Shown here in pieces: positions 20,625-31,826 of a stretch of DNA of 64,000 nt. A program made the position numbers and the translations under genes. The DNA comes from Pyrenophora tritici-repentis. Lineage: Eukaryota > Ascomycota > Dothideomycetes > Pleosporales > Pleosporaceae. The DNA lies in NCBI RefSeq assembly GCF_003171515.1, contig NC_089396.1, forward strand, positions 2,604,001 to 2,668,000, read 5' to 3'. Numbering within the stretch: position 1 is the stretch's first letter; each line of letters begins with the position of its first letter. The notes beneath the pieces are model-generated. The model saw nothing but the letters and a program-made list of their open reading frames with translations. It had not been told where the DNA came from and searched no databases.

Positions 20625-22972
20625 CTACTCTATTGGCCCTGCTGTAGAAACATCAGGAACCCCCATACCTTCGACTACCTTTGCGCTGACAACTTCATAC
20701 ACGGGCAGCTCAGCTAATCTTGAAATTATGTGATGCAGCGTTGGCAATTCTTCCCAGTTCAAGGGATCGATCTTGAAGCTAGCCTTGCCCGCTTTGTAGA
20801 TCTTTTGTGGTTTCGGTGTTGTCGTCGCTGCATCAAACCGATCCCAAACGGCATGTTCCTCCGCAGCCATGCCCTTGTTCCGGAAACCAGTTTTCGGAAT
20901 ATATCTGTATGCCAAAATGCCGGCATCTGCCTCGCCGCTGATGGCGCCTTTCTCGGACAAAGGGTCTACCTCGGCAAGGTCTTCGAGATGAAACTCGCCC
21001 CAGAGGGCACCTTCCCATCCAGTGCGAATGCGGTATGAATTGGAGCGGCGATAGATATCGACCGAGGTATAGAGCTTAGGCATACCGAGCTCCTCCCGTC
21101 CTGAGACAATGGGATCTGTCAAGGATTCAAAAAGAACAGGCAGATAGGAACCGTCAACAGTACTGCCATCCTTCTTTTCGTATTCTACTCCATGGATGTA
21201 GAGCCCGATGTGGTTGTACCCCGAACCGCCGAGCCACTCCATTTTGTTCAGAGTGGTCTGAGAGAATGACGCATATGCAACGGTACCGGGGTTCTTGAAG
21301 CGCCAGCCGCGCCGACCGGGTGGGAACAGATTTTGGAGAAGTGTCCGCGAAGTCTTGAATTTGATGGAAGCAGTTGTGAATGTTGAATCGTTACCATTTC
21401 GGGGCACACCAAGATGTGTTTGACGAGGGCCAGGCATGGGACCGAAGGCAATTGGCATCCGCCAATATGGGTTTGGCATAAGCTTCCACTGCCATTCACG
21501 GAACCGTTGCGTTGAGTTGTCGTATTCGTCATGGCCAAAGTTGTAGTTTGTGAAGCCGTACACTAGGTGCGTTAGTCGAAACATGAAGTTCGCTCGGGGA
21601 GGCTGCAAGCTTACTGTCGACATTTACCTGACTCTCCAATTCTCTGCCAGCAAGGCGTGAATATTCCTGGATCTTATTAGCCCTTTCCATTCTGATGTCT
21701 TGGTATAGCTTCAATCTTTCTGCGACTTCCTCTGGCTTTGTACCCATGGGAAGAACCACTGCTAGTGCCGCGGCATCTTCGATGGCAGCCCCAGCGCCTT
21801 GGCCTTGGTGCGGTAAGAATGGATGAGCGGAGTCGCCCAGGAGTGCCAAACGTTTGTTTGTCCAACTTGGAATGACATCCATGTCTAGAAGCTTCCAAAC
21901 CTTGATACTTCCAGGCTCCGCCTTGCCCAGCAACTTCAGAACCGCTGGATAGAAGGTTGAATAGACTTTAAGCAGCAAATCAAGGTCGCCGGCCTGGTCC
22001 CAATTCTCGCCTGATTGCTCCTCAGTCTCTGCCTCTGGGTGGACGCAGACGAAATTTAGAACGGTGTTATTGGAAGTCGGATACATGATGATACGACGGT
22101 CATTCGCGTACCAGATAAGAAGCTCTCCGTTATTCTGGACGAACTGCTGTGTCATGAGGTCTTCTTCCGCAAGCTTACGAGGAACGAGGAAGCGGAAAGC
22201 GCTCTCCCCACTGCCGAACGGCCTAACGTCACTTCCTGGGATAGATTTCCTGGCCACCGAGTGCACTCCGTCTGCTCCGATAACAAGATCGCCTTGGAAT
22301 TGGGCTCCATTTTCGAGAGTGACAGTGGCTGATGCAGGGTCCACGTTCGCAATTTTGCTGGATGTGTAAAGTTGGACTGACCCTCTTCCGTGGGGATCTG
22401 TTGCTGCAAGTTTTAACTTGTTATGCAGGTCAATGCGATGAGCAAGATGCCAGGGCTGTAATACAATGTAAGTAATACATTTGCACGGATTGTGCACTAC
22501 ACAGAGGATCAACCTACGTGCTGCCACTGCTTGTTGGGTTCCTGCAGGTCAATGGAGCGTTGCTTCTCTCCTGTTGAGGTATACTCGGTCAACTGCAACT
22601 GAAAGTTAGTCTCGAGTATTCCGTGCGATGGTCTTTATCTGACGCACCCTGGCCATGCAATTTGCTCCAAAAGACTCTGCGAATATTCCAAGGCGCCGAA
22701 GCACGCCATTTGCGTTTGGTGTCAGGTGTATGGCAGCACCAGCCTCACGCGCAAAAGCTGATTGCTCGAGTATCTACTTCTCCTTTAGTATACGCATTCT
22801 AAGAGCCAGGGAGGTTCAGACATACCTGTACATCGTGTCCCTCTTTTCGAAGCGCGATTGCTGCCGTCAACCCGCCGATTCCAGCACCTACTACCAACAC
22901 CTTCAATGCTGTGTTCGGCGGTGCGCCGTTGTGTCCACCAGTCATACCGTTTGCTTCGTTCAAGGTCGTCAT
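20625..22972 (-). CDS. FAD-dependent monooxygenase fused to acetoacetate-decarboxylase-like domain
   Basis: Five exons (22972-22826, 22773-22648, 22598-22518, 22455-21615, 21562-20625) join in frame to 710 residues. Introns are 49-62 bp with GT-AG borders; the last has a CTAAC branch site. The N-terminal part is a class A flavoprotein hydroxylase of the salicylate-hydroxylase type: GAGIGG at residues 29-34 binds FAD, DG lies in GADGVHS (about 180), and the GD motif in LLGDSAHP (about 325). From about residue 400 an acetoacetate-decarboxylase-like beta barrel follows, with GREELGMPK (about 553-561); the Lys aligns with the Schiff-base lysine of the family. A hydroxylase and a decarboxylase in one chain suggest consecutive steps on an aromatic or beta-keto acid; the substrate is unknown. 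It shares its strand with the dehydrogenase and cupin genes upstream. Confidence 0.85.
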
Positions 22973-23921
22973 CTTGCTTCAGGCGAATGCTAGATAATCG
23001 TGTGATGTTAAACCAGGCTTCTCGGTAGAGGCGTCCGAGTTAGCAGACGGCAGCTCTCAATTAAAAGTGTCTTTGAGACTCAATTTAGAGCCTATCATAC
23101 CACAAATCCATTGCGCGGTAATTGACCTGCGGTAGTTGATTCGCTTCTTCGCCATACCACGGGTCACTACCCGGGGATAAGCGGGTGGAGGGATTGCGGG
23201 GAAAGAGGCAGGGTAAGTGGGGGCGAAAGGCAGGGTAAGTGGAGGCAAGAATCGGGACCACATTAGCTCCACCTTAAGTTGGACTTCCGCCACCCTGACT
23301 CACGGAAGGTTGGCCCATTTTCAGAAAGCAGTTCAGTCCAAATCTAAAGGATCGAATGATGGATCTCTGTCTTGGCGCTGGACTGGTTGAGTCAGCAGTG
23401 TGTAGAGATGGTTGCTGTGCACCTACAAATGACTTGATGCGTGAACCTCATAAGCGATCATATAACGAAGACTATTGAGAAGCTGGCACTATTAGTAGTA
23501 GTATGACTACCTAATAGAGCGCTCTCTAAGGCACAACGGTAGTGGTGGTACAGATTCGTATTGTATTGACTAAGGAGCTATTCACACGTTCGTAGATCCG
23601 TGTTGCGTGCAGCTGCGTCCAAGCTCCCCGCTAGGACCCACCTGCACGTGTCACCAATCATGTGACTACTCCTCCGCTTGATACCACCAAGTCACTTACG
23701 GACTGTATTCTCAACAAAGACCATATATGTTCATAAAATTGATGCTCTTGGAGGTTTCTGCTTCACCGTCCACACCAAGGGGTTGGGTTGAGTTTTATGT
23801 GGAGCTTTAGCACTTGTTTCAAAAGAATATTATAGGAAGAAATGTTATACTTCTGTAACGAGACGAAAGTAAATCGTAGGATGTGATACACTATGAAGTC
23901 CATACAAATGTTCAACTCTTC
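22973..23921. other. intergenic region, nothing recognised
   Basis: It holds the promoter side of the monooxygenase gene and the 3' side of the dehydrogenase gene. Short open stretches exist but show no family motif, intron pattern or repeat ends. Confidence 0.5.
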
Positions 23922-25417
23922 CTAGATCATCGCCCTTTTTGTCACCGAAGGTCCTCCGGCTTTTCTGATCCAGCTATACTCATCCTTCAAGTACCTTTGC
24001 ACTCTTAGATCTCCCGAACGGGCATGGCCTTCGAAGTTCTCTGCCCTGGCCGCCCTTCCGCAAAGACGACCCAACTCTCCGCTGGCCTCTGAGTTCTTGA
24101 CTTCCTGGTAGGTGCAAGTTCGCAAGAACTTGCCGACCCATAGTCCACCAGTATACTTTGCCGCTTTCCTTGTAGGGAGAACATGATTTGTTCCAATGCA
24201 CTAAAAGCAAGATATTAGGAAAAAGCATTGGTAGATCAAATAAAGACATACCTTATCACCATAGGACACACAGGTGTTCTCACCCAAGAACAGAGCGCCA
24301 TATGCAGACATTTTTTCCAATGCATCCCTTGGGTTCCTGGTGAAGACCTGAACATGCTCGCTCGCAATCTCGTCGGCCACTTTCCATGCTTCGTCTATTG
24401 AGTCCACCACGATTACTTCTCCATATGCTTTCCATGATGTTCCTGCTAGCGGCGCGGTCGGCAACTCTTTCAGCAGTTCGTCAATGAACGCTATTGCCTT
24501 TCGTCCTACTTCCTCAGAAGTTGTGAGAATGATTCCCGGCGAGTCCGGGCCGTGTTCTGCCTGGGAAAGGATATCAGTTGCAACAGTAAAGGGATCGGCT
24601 GTTTCGTCGGTGATGATGAGAATCTCAGTTGGTCCAGCAAACAGGTCGATACCGATCTCTCCAAATAGCTGTCTTTTACCTTCTGCTACGAAAGCATTGC
24701 CAGGACCGGCGATGAAGTCAACCTTGCGAATCGTCTCTGTCCCAATGGCCATAGCTGCGACGGCTTGAACACCACCAAGAATGAATATTTCGTCAGCCCC
24801 AGCCATATGCATTGCAGCCACAGTAGAATTTGGTATTTGGTCGGCGATGGGTGGAGTGGCACCTATAACATGCGGGACACCGGCGACCTTTGCGGTAAGG
24901 ATGGTCATGTGTGCCGATGCCAAAAGGGGGTATCGACCACCAGGGATATATCTACTGCCAGTCAATCACCCGCTGGGCAAAACCACGAACACATAACTTA
25001 CGCTCCAACAACTGCAATAGGAACATTTTTTTGACCTAAAAACACGCCCTAGGATCTGTCAAATGCTGTGGGTAGGGTGCCCAGGTAATTCCTGCTTACC
25101 GGTTGTGTCTCGAGCTCGAAATCGCGAATAGAATCTCTCTGAGCTTGAGCGAATTGCCTGACGTTTGCCTGCACCTGCCTGATATCTTCTATCGTGTGCT
25201 TTGGAACTGCAGTTATCGCAGCGTCGATCTGTTCCTTGGACAGCTTGAACGATTGCGGCGACCACTTGTCGAACTTTCCCGAGTATTTTCGAACAGCATC
25301 ATCGCCATTCTGCCGAATGTCGTCGATGACTTCTTTGACAATGGAACCCACTTCAAGAGAGAGGGTATTAGTAGAGTTTTCGGCTGCTGACCCTTTCTTT
25401 AGATATCTAGGAGCCAT
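23922..25417 (-). CDS. stand-alone histidinol-dehydrogenase-like NAD-dependent alcohol dehydrogenase
   Basis: Four exons (25417-25100, 25048-25002, 24954-24252, 24200-23922) join to 448 residues, close to the roughly 430 of bacterial HisD. Introns are 47-51 bp. The zinc ligands and catalytic pair of HisD are all visible with the right spacing: Q253 and H256 (SQAEHG), E321-H322 (ASEHVQ), D355 (YGDK) and H415 (EGHARSG). GTNHVLPT is also present. In fungi, histidine synthesis uses a domain of a multifunctional protein, so this single-domain enzyme is probably a catabolic paralogue that oxidises an alcohol to an acid in two steps. I started at MAPRYLKKG; an in-frame methionine 22 codons upstream is possible. 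Its neighbours (cupin, flavoprotein, SDR) support a degradative or modifying pathway. Confidence 0.85.
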
Positions 25418-26093
25418 GGCAAGCAGTTCGGTAGTTTGGAATACAAAGTTCCGAGGATTTAGATATGCGCACGCAAAGGACAATTTCTGAGTTAACGAAG
25501 ACTTTATGGTCTATGAATTTGCTCCTATTTCTATGACCACCATTCTGATTGTGTACTCGCATGGTGCTCAGGAGGGCATTCTTTGCCGACTGCCGCTGGT
25601 TCGGCTCCACCCCCAATCTAGCAAGCTCCGGAGCATACAGACTAGACTCGCATTCATAGTCTAGAACAATCAAGCTGCAAAGGATGATTAATTTCGTTCC
25701 GGTGGAGGCGCCATCTGCTAGCCATCCGAGGCCGCTGCAGCTGACGGGGTGATCGACTCGGGAATGACACCGGCAGCGGGACCACCGGCGGAATTGATGC
25801 CAACGATAGACACTGGTATTGACAGCGCATTATAACCGAGAAGGGTACAATAGGAGACATTGAAGTGTTATACATTGATTCGAAAGAGACGAAGTCATCA
25901 TTGTGGGCCCAAATATTGACGACGTTAAACATGGTAGAGAACGTTCTTAAGATATAGTTGTTGATCTATATCTTGATAAAACTGAGGAACTTAGGCGTCA
26001 TCGAGTCAAAGTCAAATCTCCCACGAACGGTTTGTCGATCGCTAGTGAAATATTCATGGTATTCTCAATGCACGATTTTCTCTTCCAGACCCG
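25418..26093. other. intergenic region, nothing recognised
   Basis: This lies between the dehydrogenase start and the cupin stop. One minus-strand reading near 25745-25930 encodes a short run rich in Ala/Pro/Ser without a known domain. I see no repeat ends. Confidence 0.45.
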
Positions 26094-26690
26094 TCACGCA
26101 GCTGTGCGCAGTCCTGCCAATTTCTTAGATGCCTTAACATCGTCCATTCCATCGCCGTAATCCTCGTCCAGAAGCTTGCCATTAAACAGCAGCGGCTGGG
26201 ACTCTTGAAGTGCATACAACATGCGCGCCCATTTCGTATCACTAAGGTTTCTCCAAGCGTGATTCGTGCCCCTTTGAATCGTGATATCGCCCCGCTTCAG
26301 CAATCTCTTTTCCCCCGAGTCCAAAATCAGCTCCACCTCGCCCTCAATAACAACGCCGTAGTCACAGCTAATCGTGCGATGCATTGGCGATATCGATCCA
26401 GGGTGTATGTCAACCATACGCAAGACAGTTCCCCCAGGAATAATGATCCCGGGAAGATCAACGAGATTTTTTTGATAGATTTCCAGATCCTTGTTATCAG
26501 TGAAATTGACCGGGTACTCTTCCGTTGCGTATGCCAGACTAAATCGAGCGCCATTTGCCATTTGTTGCCATTTCAAGGGGTCGGGTACAACTTCTGAGAA
26601 TCTGGTTTTGCCGTTCGAGTCGTGGTCGGTGATGTAACGACAGAGGGGCCGAAGGCCGTTGTCAAGAAGTTGTTCGTTTTGTTGGGGCAT
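26094..26690 (-). CDS. single-domain cupin protein
   Basis: An uninterrupted gene for 198 residues. The C-terminal half is a conserved beta-barrel cupin: PGGTVLRMVDIHPGSISPMH carries the first motif with its histidine, and EGEVELILDSGEKRLLKRGD followed by QRGTNHAWRN carries the second motif and its histidine. Small fungal cupins of this type act as isomerases, lyases, hydrolases or decarboxylases of small carbonyl compounds, or have no known reaction; the substrate cannot be told. It lies upstream of the dehydrogenase and monooxygenase on the same strand, and the pogo elements separate it from the divergent SDR gene, so the two may once have shared a promoter region. Confidence 0.8.
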   Translation of the reverse strand: MPQQNEQLLDNGLRPLCRYITDHDSNGKTRFSEVVPDPLKWQQMANGARFSLAYATEEYPVNFTDNKDLEIYQKNLVDLPGIIIPGGTVLRMVDIHPGSISPMHRTISCDYGVVIEGEVELILDSGEKRLLKRGDITIQRGTNHAWRNLSDTKWARMLYALQESQPLLFNGKLLDEDYGDGMDDVKASKKLAGLRTAA

Positions 26691-26889
26691 GGCAGAATCG
26701 TTTTGTGATGTACGATTTTTGCGATTGATACAATTTGAGGTTACGTGAAAGAGAAGTATGTATTGTAGTTATACTCAAGCGACTTTATAGGCAAGTGCTT
26801 TTTATTCCTTGTATATGCGCCGTGCGGAGTGAACATTGAGGATCGGCTACCGAGGCCCGACGGCCGTTTGGGCCACCCGAACACCAATA

Positions 26890-28997
26890 CAGTGCACGGT
26901 CACGCAATGCGCACCCCACCATAATCCGTTCCGTTTTTAAACCTACTACAACTCAACACCACCATGCCTATACAAGAAGCCCTTACATAGGTAGACAGAT
27001 TGAGACCAGGAGCAAAACTTTCCTACCAAGCACTTGCCAAAAAACACGGTTGTTGCCGATCAACGTTGACGCGCCGACACCGAGGTCAAATCGCATCCCG
27101 TGACGACCAGGCACTCAAACAACGACTAATCCATCCACGCGATAAGGTAGAGGTTGTAGAGTATATTAAAGGCCTTCACAGGCGGCACTTATCGCCTACA
27201 AGGCAGATGGTGATTAATTTCGTGACGCCTCTGTGTGCCTGGCCACCTTCTGAGAGCTGGGTTACACGGTTCCTCCGCCGCCATCTCGATGACCTTCTTA
27301 CCTCATGGACCACGCCTATGGAAGCTGGCCGTCACCACGCTGACTCTAGTGAAAAGTACCGAGTATACTTTGAACTACTGCACAGCAAAACGGCTGAGTA
27401 CGACGTGCTGCCTGAGAATACCTACAATATGGATGAGAAAGGCTTCGCGATTGGGGTCACCGGGAGGACTAAACGGATCTTCGACAAGGTACTATACCAC
27501 CAAAAGCAGTTCAGGCAGAGTCTACACGATGGTAACCGCGAGTGGGTAGCTCTCCTAGCGACAGTATGCGCCGATGGATCAGTACTACCACCTTGTATCA
27601 TCTATCCAGCAGCTGGCCGAGCCGTTCAGGCGAGCTGGGTAGCCCCAATCGACCCCAAAAAACACGATATCTTCTTCACCACCTCACCTACTGGTTGGAT
27701 GAACGACGATTTGGGTTTGACGTGGCTTGAACAGGTGTTTGAGCGGTACACTGCACCAAAAGCTCGGAGAAGGTGGCGCCTACTCATCCTAGACGGTCAC
27801 GGTAGCCATATAACGAGAGCCTTCATCAACTACTGCGACGCCCACAAGATACTATTGATGATCTGTCCACCTCACTCCACCCACACGTTGCAGCCGTTGG
27901 ATGTGGTTTGCTTCAGTCCGCTCGCCCGAAACTATACCAAAGAGCTTGAAGCTCACACTCAGAGAGGCCAAGGCATAGTTTCTATAGATAAGAGCGACTT
28001 CTTCAACCTATTCTGGCCGGCTTGGGTGACTACCTTCACCAAAACGTTAGTTGAGAAGTCCTTCTCAGCTACAGGTATTCACCCACGCAACGCCGACGTT
28101 GTACTTGATAAGTTCAAGCCACCAACCCCAGTTAAGCCCGCAACGCCGCCTGAACAAACATCAGTTACTGCTGCAACTACTGCACCAAACTGGCTTAAGG
28201 CCAAGTCTCTATTGCGGGAGGTTGTGGGTGATGAGGGTTATAATCAGTTAGGCCCGCTTGAACAGTCCATCCACCAACTCCATGTGCAGTTTGAGTTGGT
28301 ACAACACGAGTTAGAAGAAGCCAAAATAGAGCTAGCAACTCAGAAGAAGAAGCCAAGGAAGCAGAAGGTACTACCTCTATACACACGGCGGATAGAGCGG
28401 CATGGTGGTGCGGTTTGGTGGAGTCCATCGAAACAAGAGGCTGACGCCCGTGACCGCGCAAATGAGGCCTACCAGGAGCAGTTGGAGCTGGAAAAAGCGA
28501 CTAAACGAGAGCTTCAACAGACCCAAAAGCTACTACAACAAAAAGAGAAGGAGGAGAAGCAGGCGCGGCGTGCAGTAGAGAAGGAGGAGCGGGCCCGGGT
28601 TAAAGCTGTGAAGGACGCTGAAGTAGCTGAACGCCGGGTAGAAAAACAGCGTGAGAAACAAGCTCGCGACGCTCAAAAAGTTCTACAACTACCTAAAACA
28701 GGCAAGCGAAAGGCTTCACAGTCTACAGCACCCAGAAAGAAGCAAAATCGTAGCGGTGTAGATAGTCGTAGTCGGCCTATCGCTCATGATCGTTCCCTAA
28801 CCCCACCACTAAGATTCAACAGCCGTGGCCGCAAAATCGCTCCACTGAAAAGATTTCAGTAGCAAGGTTTGTCGCATAGGTCTATAGATCACTCCACCAA
28901 AATATCTCACAATAATAACTGTTGTGCGTGGCTCAATAACCTCATTTTGGAGATACCCCAAAAAGTGGTGGGGTGCGCATTGCGTGACCGTGCACTG
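26890..28997 (+). mobile_element. inner pogo/Fot1-like DNA transposon B
   Basis: A 2108-bp element with inverted ends CAGTGCACGGTCACGCAATG (continuing about 12 bp further) and TA duplications at 26888-26889 and 28998-28999. It carries one long transposase gene on the plus strand and is inserted in the outer remnant. It looks recent: the ends match exactly over the first 30 or so bases. Confidence 0.93.
26964..28862 (+). pseudogene. pogo-like transposase B, early stop codon, otherwise open
   Basis: The expected start ATG at 26964 gives MPIQEALT and then TAG at 26988-26990; after that the frame is open for 620 codons. Domains in order: pipsqueak-type helix-turn-helix (KLSYQALAKKHGCCRSTLTR), CENP-B-like binding domain (LSPTRQMVINF), and DDE domain with Asp residues in YNMDEKGF and LILDGHGSHI and the third acidic residue downstream of QPLDVVCFSPLARNY. 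A long Glu/Lys/Gln coiled-coil tail ends with SRGRKIAPLKRFQ. The early TAG may be a single CAG-to-TAG change. Starting at a later codon would lose the helix-turn-helix. Confidence 0.85.
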
Positions 28998-29419
28998 TAC
29001 CATCGTTAAACTTGAGGCTGTAGAGCCTCACCCAATAGCTGTTATCGCGAGCAAGCGACGTTCGGCTGCAACCGTACTGAATTGCAATTTTGCAATAGCT
29101 GAATTGTTGTCCTGGTTCAAGCGACTTGATTGCTGCGATCGCAGCCTTAATCGGGCTCATAGTGGTGGACTTATTGATCGTAAAAGTTGTTGATCGATTT
29201 CGGTGGGTGGCCCAAACAGCCGTCGGGCCCACACGGACATCAGCCTCGGTATGTTTGATGTGGGCCCGATGCCCCATCCATCGGTATGACCGGAGAATAG
29301 CTTAGCACTGCCAACCTACGCAATGCATCAGTCATTACCTATGATCATGAGACGGACAGAGCAATGGTATTCCTAACCTCAGCCTTCGATTCAGTATTGT
29401 ATCCAGCACAACATCTACC

Positions 29420-30353
29420 ATGGCGGCCGCAGCAACAAAGGTTGCACTCGTCACGGCAGGGTCTAATGGCCTCGGCGCTGCGATTGCAAGATGCCTCGCA
29501 TTAGAAGGGGACATGTCCGTTGTCATCAACTTCCATTCAGATTCATCCCGAGCCGATGCCCTCGTCCAACAGCTTACACAAATGCGCAAGCGAGTGAATG
29601 GCTCCGCCGCGCCGCAGTTTGCCGCGATAAAAGCAGATATGGGCCAGCGAAATGAGATTCGCCGACTGGTCACTGAGACGGTTCAACAGATGGGACACCT
29701 AGATGTAGTCATTTCAAATGCAGGTTGGACGCGAGTGACAGACTTTTCGGATCTCCAGCAGGCCGACGATGAGGCGGACTGGGATCGCTGCTTCAACATG
29801 AACGTCAAAAGTCACTTCTTCCTTTTTCAAGCCTGCAGAGAGCATCTTGAGAAGAGCGAGGGTGCATTCATTGCTACTGCAAGCGTAGCAGGAGTTACTC
29901 CAAGCGGGAGTTCGTTAGTAAGTTAGGCGCGAACACTCCAACAGAGTTAACATATTGAAATGATTCTAACTTAGCTGTCTAGCCATATTCTGTAACCAAG
30001 GCTGCGCTAATACATCTCTCACGGAGCCTCGCGGTTATCGCAGCACCCAAGATTAGGGTGAGCTCAGTGGCACCGGGAGTTCTTCTGACAGTATGTGTTT
30101 GTATTGAAGCATTGGTATGTTCTGACAACGGCAGGATTGGGGCCGCCAGTTTTCGGAAGAGAAGCTCAACTCGGTGCAAGAGAGGAACGCGTTGAAACGG
30201 TTCGCTACAATTGAGGTATATCTGTGTCGATCTCGTCTTGCGGTTCTTACCACTAATCGATAACAGGATGTTGCTCAGCAAGTAAAATACCTTGCTTTGG
30301 CCAAATCAGTCACTGGCCAAATTGCTGTTATCGATGCGGGATTCTCGTTGTGA
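29420..30353 (+). CDS. short-chain dehydrogenase/reductase (SDR)
   Basis: Four exons (29420-29917, 29983-30090, 30135-30215, 30267-30353) join to 257 residues, the classical SDR length. The cofactor-binding loop is TAGSNGLGAA (about residues 11-20) and NAG is in ISNAGW. The catalytic triad is S155 (ATASVAG), Y168 and K172 (YSVTK). The C-terminus ends QIAVIDAGFSL, the usual SDR finish. It would interconvert an alcohol and a ketone with NAD(P); the substrate is unknown. It runs divergently from the cupin gene, and a stub of an aldehyde dehydrogenase gene follows on the same strand, which fits a pathway oxidising an alcohol and then an aldehyde. Confidence 0.88.
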
Positions 30354-30806
30354 AGTAACTGAAACTCGCGTCTGCTACCACAATGAAGCTGGTATAGATT
30401 AGATAAAAAGACGAGGCGCGATTTCTACAAGGGTGCAAGTGGTGCACATGATGAGATCATTGGATGGCCCCTTTCGGGAAAAGTGTTGTTAAAGCCAATG
30501 CTCTAGCACGACACTATGAGAAGATGTAAACCAAGTATCATCAGCTAATAGATATGTCTCGCTGAGACCCAGAGGATAGGGAACTATCAATAAATGCTAA
30601 TGTGAAGAAACCATTCCGCTTGATCGTACTGTTTATCATTGTCTAAGAATGTTGCTGCTTAGATGCTGAGGTTTAAAGACTAACCGTACAACGACCCCGA
30701 AACAACAATCAGAGCATTTGCCGAATCCATGAGGGAGACATCAGCTCATTGTGTGTTCAAGACAACGTCTTACGATATTCAAATCGATACCGATACCACT
30801 GCCACC
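30354..30806. other. intergenic region between SDR and aldehyde dehydrogenase stub
   Basis: It should hold the SDR 3' end and the promoter of the dehydrogenase gene. No coding frame or repeat ends recognised. Confidence 0.5.
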
Positions 30807-30998
30807 ATGAGCACAAGATATAGCTATAAGACGGAAACCGTGCCCCTCATCATCTATGGGAAGGAAATTCAGGCTTCTGAGCATTTCCACGTCATCTCGC
30901 CGAACACATCCGAAGTAATATGCAAGAGCTCTTTAACTTCTCGGAAAGATGCAGTCGCTGCAGTCGAAGCCGCATCGTGTGCCTTTCTTACCCGATAA
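30807..30998 (+). pseudogene. aldehyde dehydrogenase, N-terminal stub only
   Basis: From the ATG at 30807, in a good fungal start context (gccaccATG), the frame reads MSTRYSYKTETVPLIIYGKE, then FHVISPNTSEVI and DAVAAVEAA. This is the typical N-terminal strand and first helix of an NAD(P)-dependent aldehyde dehydrogenase. Coding stops near residue 60, where a Tc1-like transposon begins; the catalytic Cys and Glu and the rest of the roughly 480-residue protein are not found on the far side. The gene is therefore truncated, probably by the insertion followed by deletion. Confidence 0.7.
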
Positions 30999-31826
30999 AG
31001 CGCTTCAAGTCCCCAAAGAACTCTTCAATAGGGTCGAGGTCCGGCGAGGAAGGCGGCAGGAACACTAGCTTCACGCCTGCGCGGAGGCACAGCTCTTGAA
31101 CGCCATCGCTATGGTGAATGAGGCATTGTCCATGACCAGCACTGACCTTGGCTCCGGCCAGCGCCCACAGTGCTGAAGAAGCTGCTCGATGAAGTCTTTG
31201 AAGATGCGGCTGTCAGTCGTTCCTTGGAACACACGGTAGAAGAGCACGCCGTCCTGAGTGTACGCGGGCAGGATTTGATGCCTACCGTCTCGATGGAATT
31301 GCGCGACTTGTACTGACTGACGCAACACCGAGAGGTGACCATCCAGTGCGCCTGAAGCCGGTGCGTTGTCTCACCCCGACTCGTCCACATAGATGAGCTG
31401 GTGCGACTGGAACGCGGATAAATTATGAAGGTAGTAATCCCGGAGATCGGCATTTCGCTCCATTGCGATCTGACGAGTGACTTTCTTCGCCCAGCCCATA
31501 GATGCAAGAGCACGACTCACTGCAGCGTTGTTCACCAGAATGTCGAACTCATCGTACAAGAACACGGCCATTTTGTCCTGGTACGTTCCCGGCTTCTCCA
31601 ACAACCTATGACGAAGAGCATATGGCATTACTGGGGTTATACGCCGACGCCGTCCGCCACCATTGAAAGGCGCTCTGGTGAGCCAAAGCACTGCAGATTG
31701 GACCGTATATTGCGGATTGTGCGATCGCTACAACCGGCTGCGGCAGCCATATCAACACATTAGAGAGACTTACAGACTATCATGGCCTTTGTCATATCGT
31801 ACTGCGATGCTGCGAGTCTAGGAGCC
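30985..31826 (-). pseudogene. Tc1-like transposase relic with frameshifts
   Basis: Read from 31826: MAPRLAASQYDMTKAM, a TAA stop, then CSDRTIRNIRSNLQCFGSPE (N-terminal helix-turn-helix). A frame change gives RRRITPVMPYALRHRLLEKP and DLRDYYLHNLSAFQSHQL, with the first acidic residue in YVDESG. Another change gives RVFQGTTDSRIFKDFIEQLL, the second Asp in VLVMDNASF, and the block SPDLDPIEEFFGDLKRFIG. These are the DDE blocks of the fungal Tc1/mariner-type endonucleases. It has at least two shifts and one stop. No inverted ends were recognised, so the borders are approximate. Confidence 0.8.

Larger units (their letters stand above)
26850..29249 (-). mobile_element. outer pogo-like element remnant, host of a nested pogo
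   Basis: It is flanked by TA (26848-26849 and 29250-29251). The ends share CCGAGG and a CCCGACGGCYGTTTGGGCCA block; the right end has about 17 extra bases between these parts. Only about 40 bp lie left of the nested element and 250 bp right of it, so the outer element is a short deletion derivative. On the minus strand (29160-29055) it still codes for the start of a pogo transposase: MSPIKAAIAAIKSLEPGQQF, then CSRTSLAR. Confidence 0.75.

Noticed and set aside
25654..25932. Short minus-strand reading as a membrane-protein start
   Set aside because: No clear membrane segment, no intron-exon continuation and no family resemblance.
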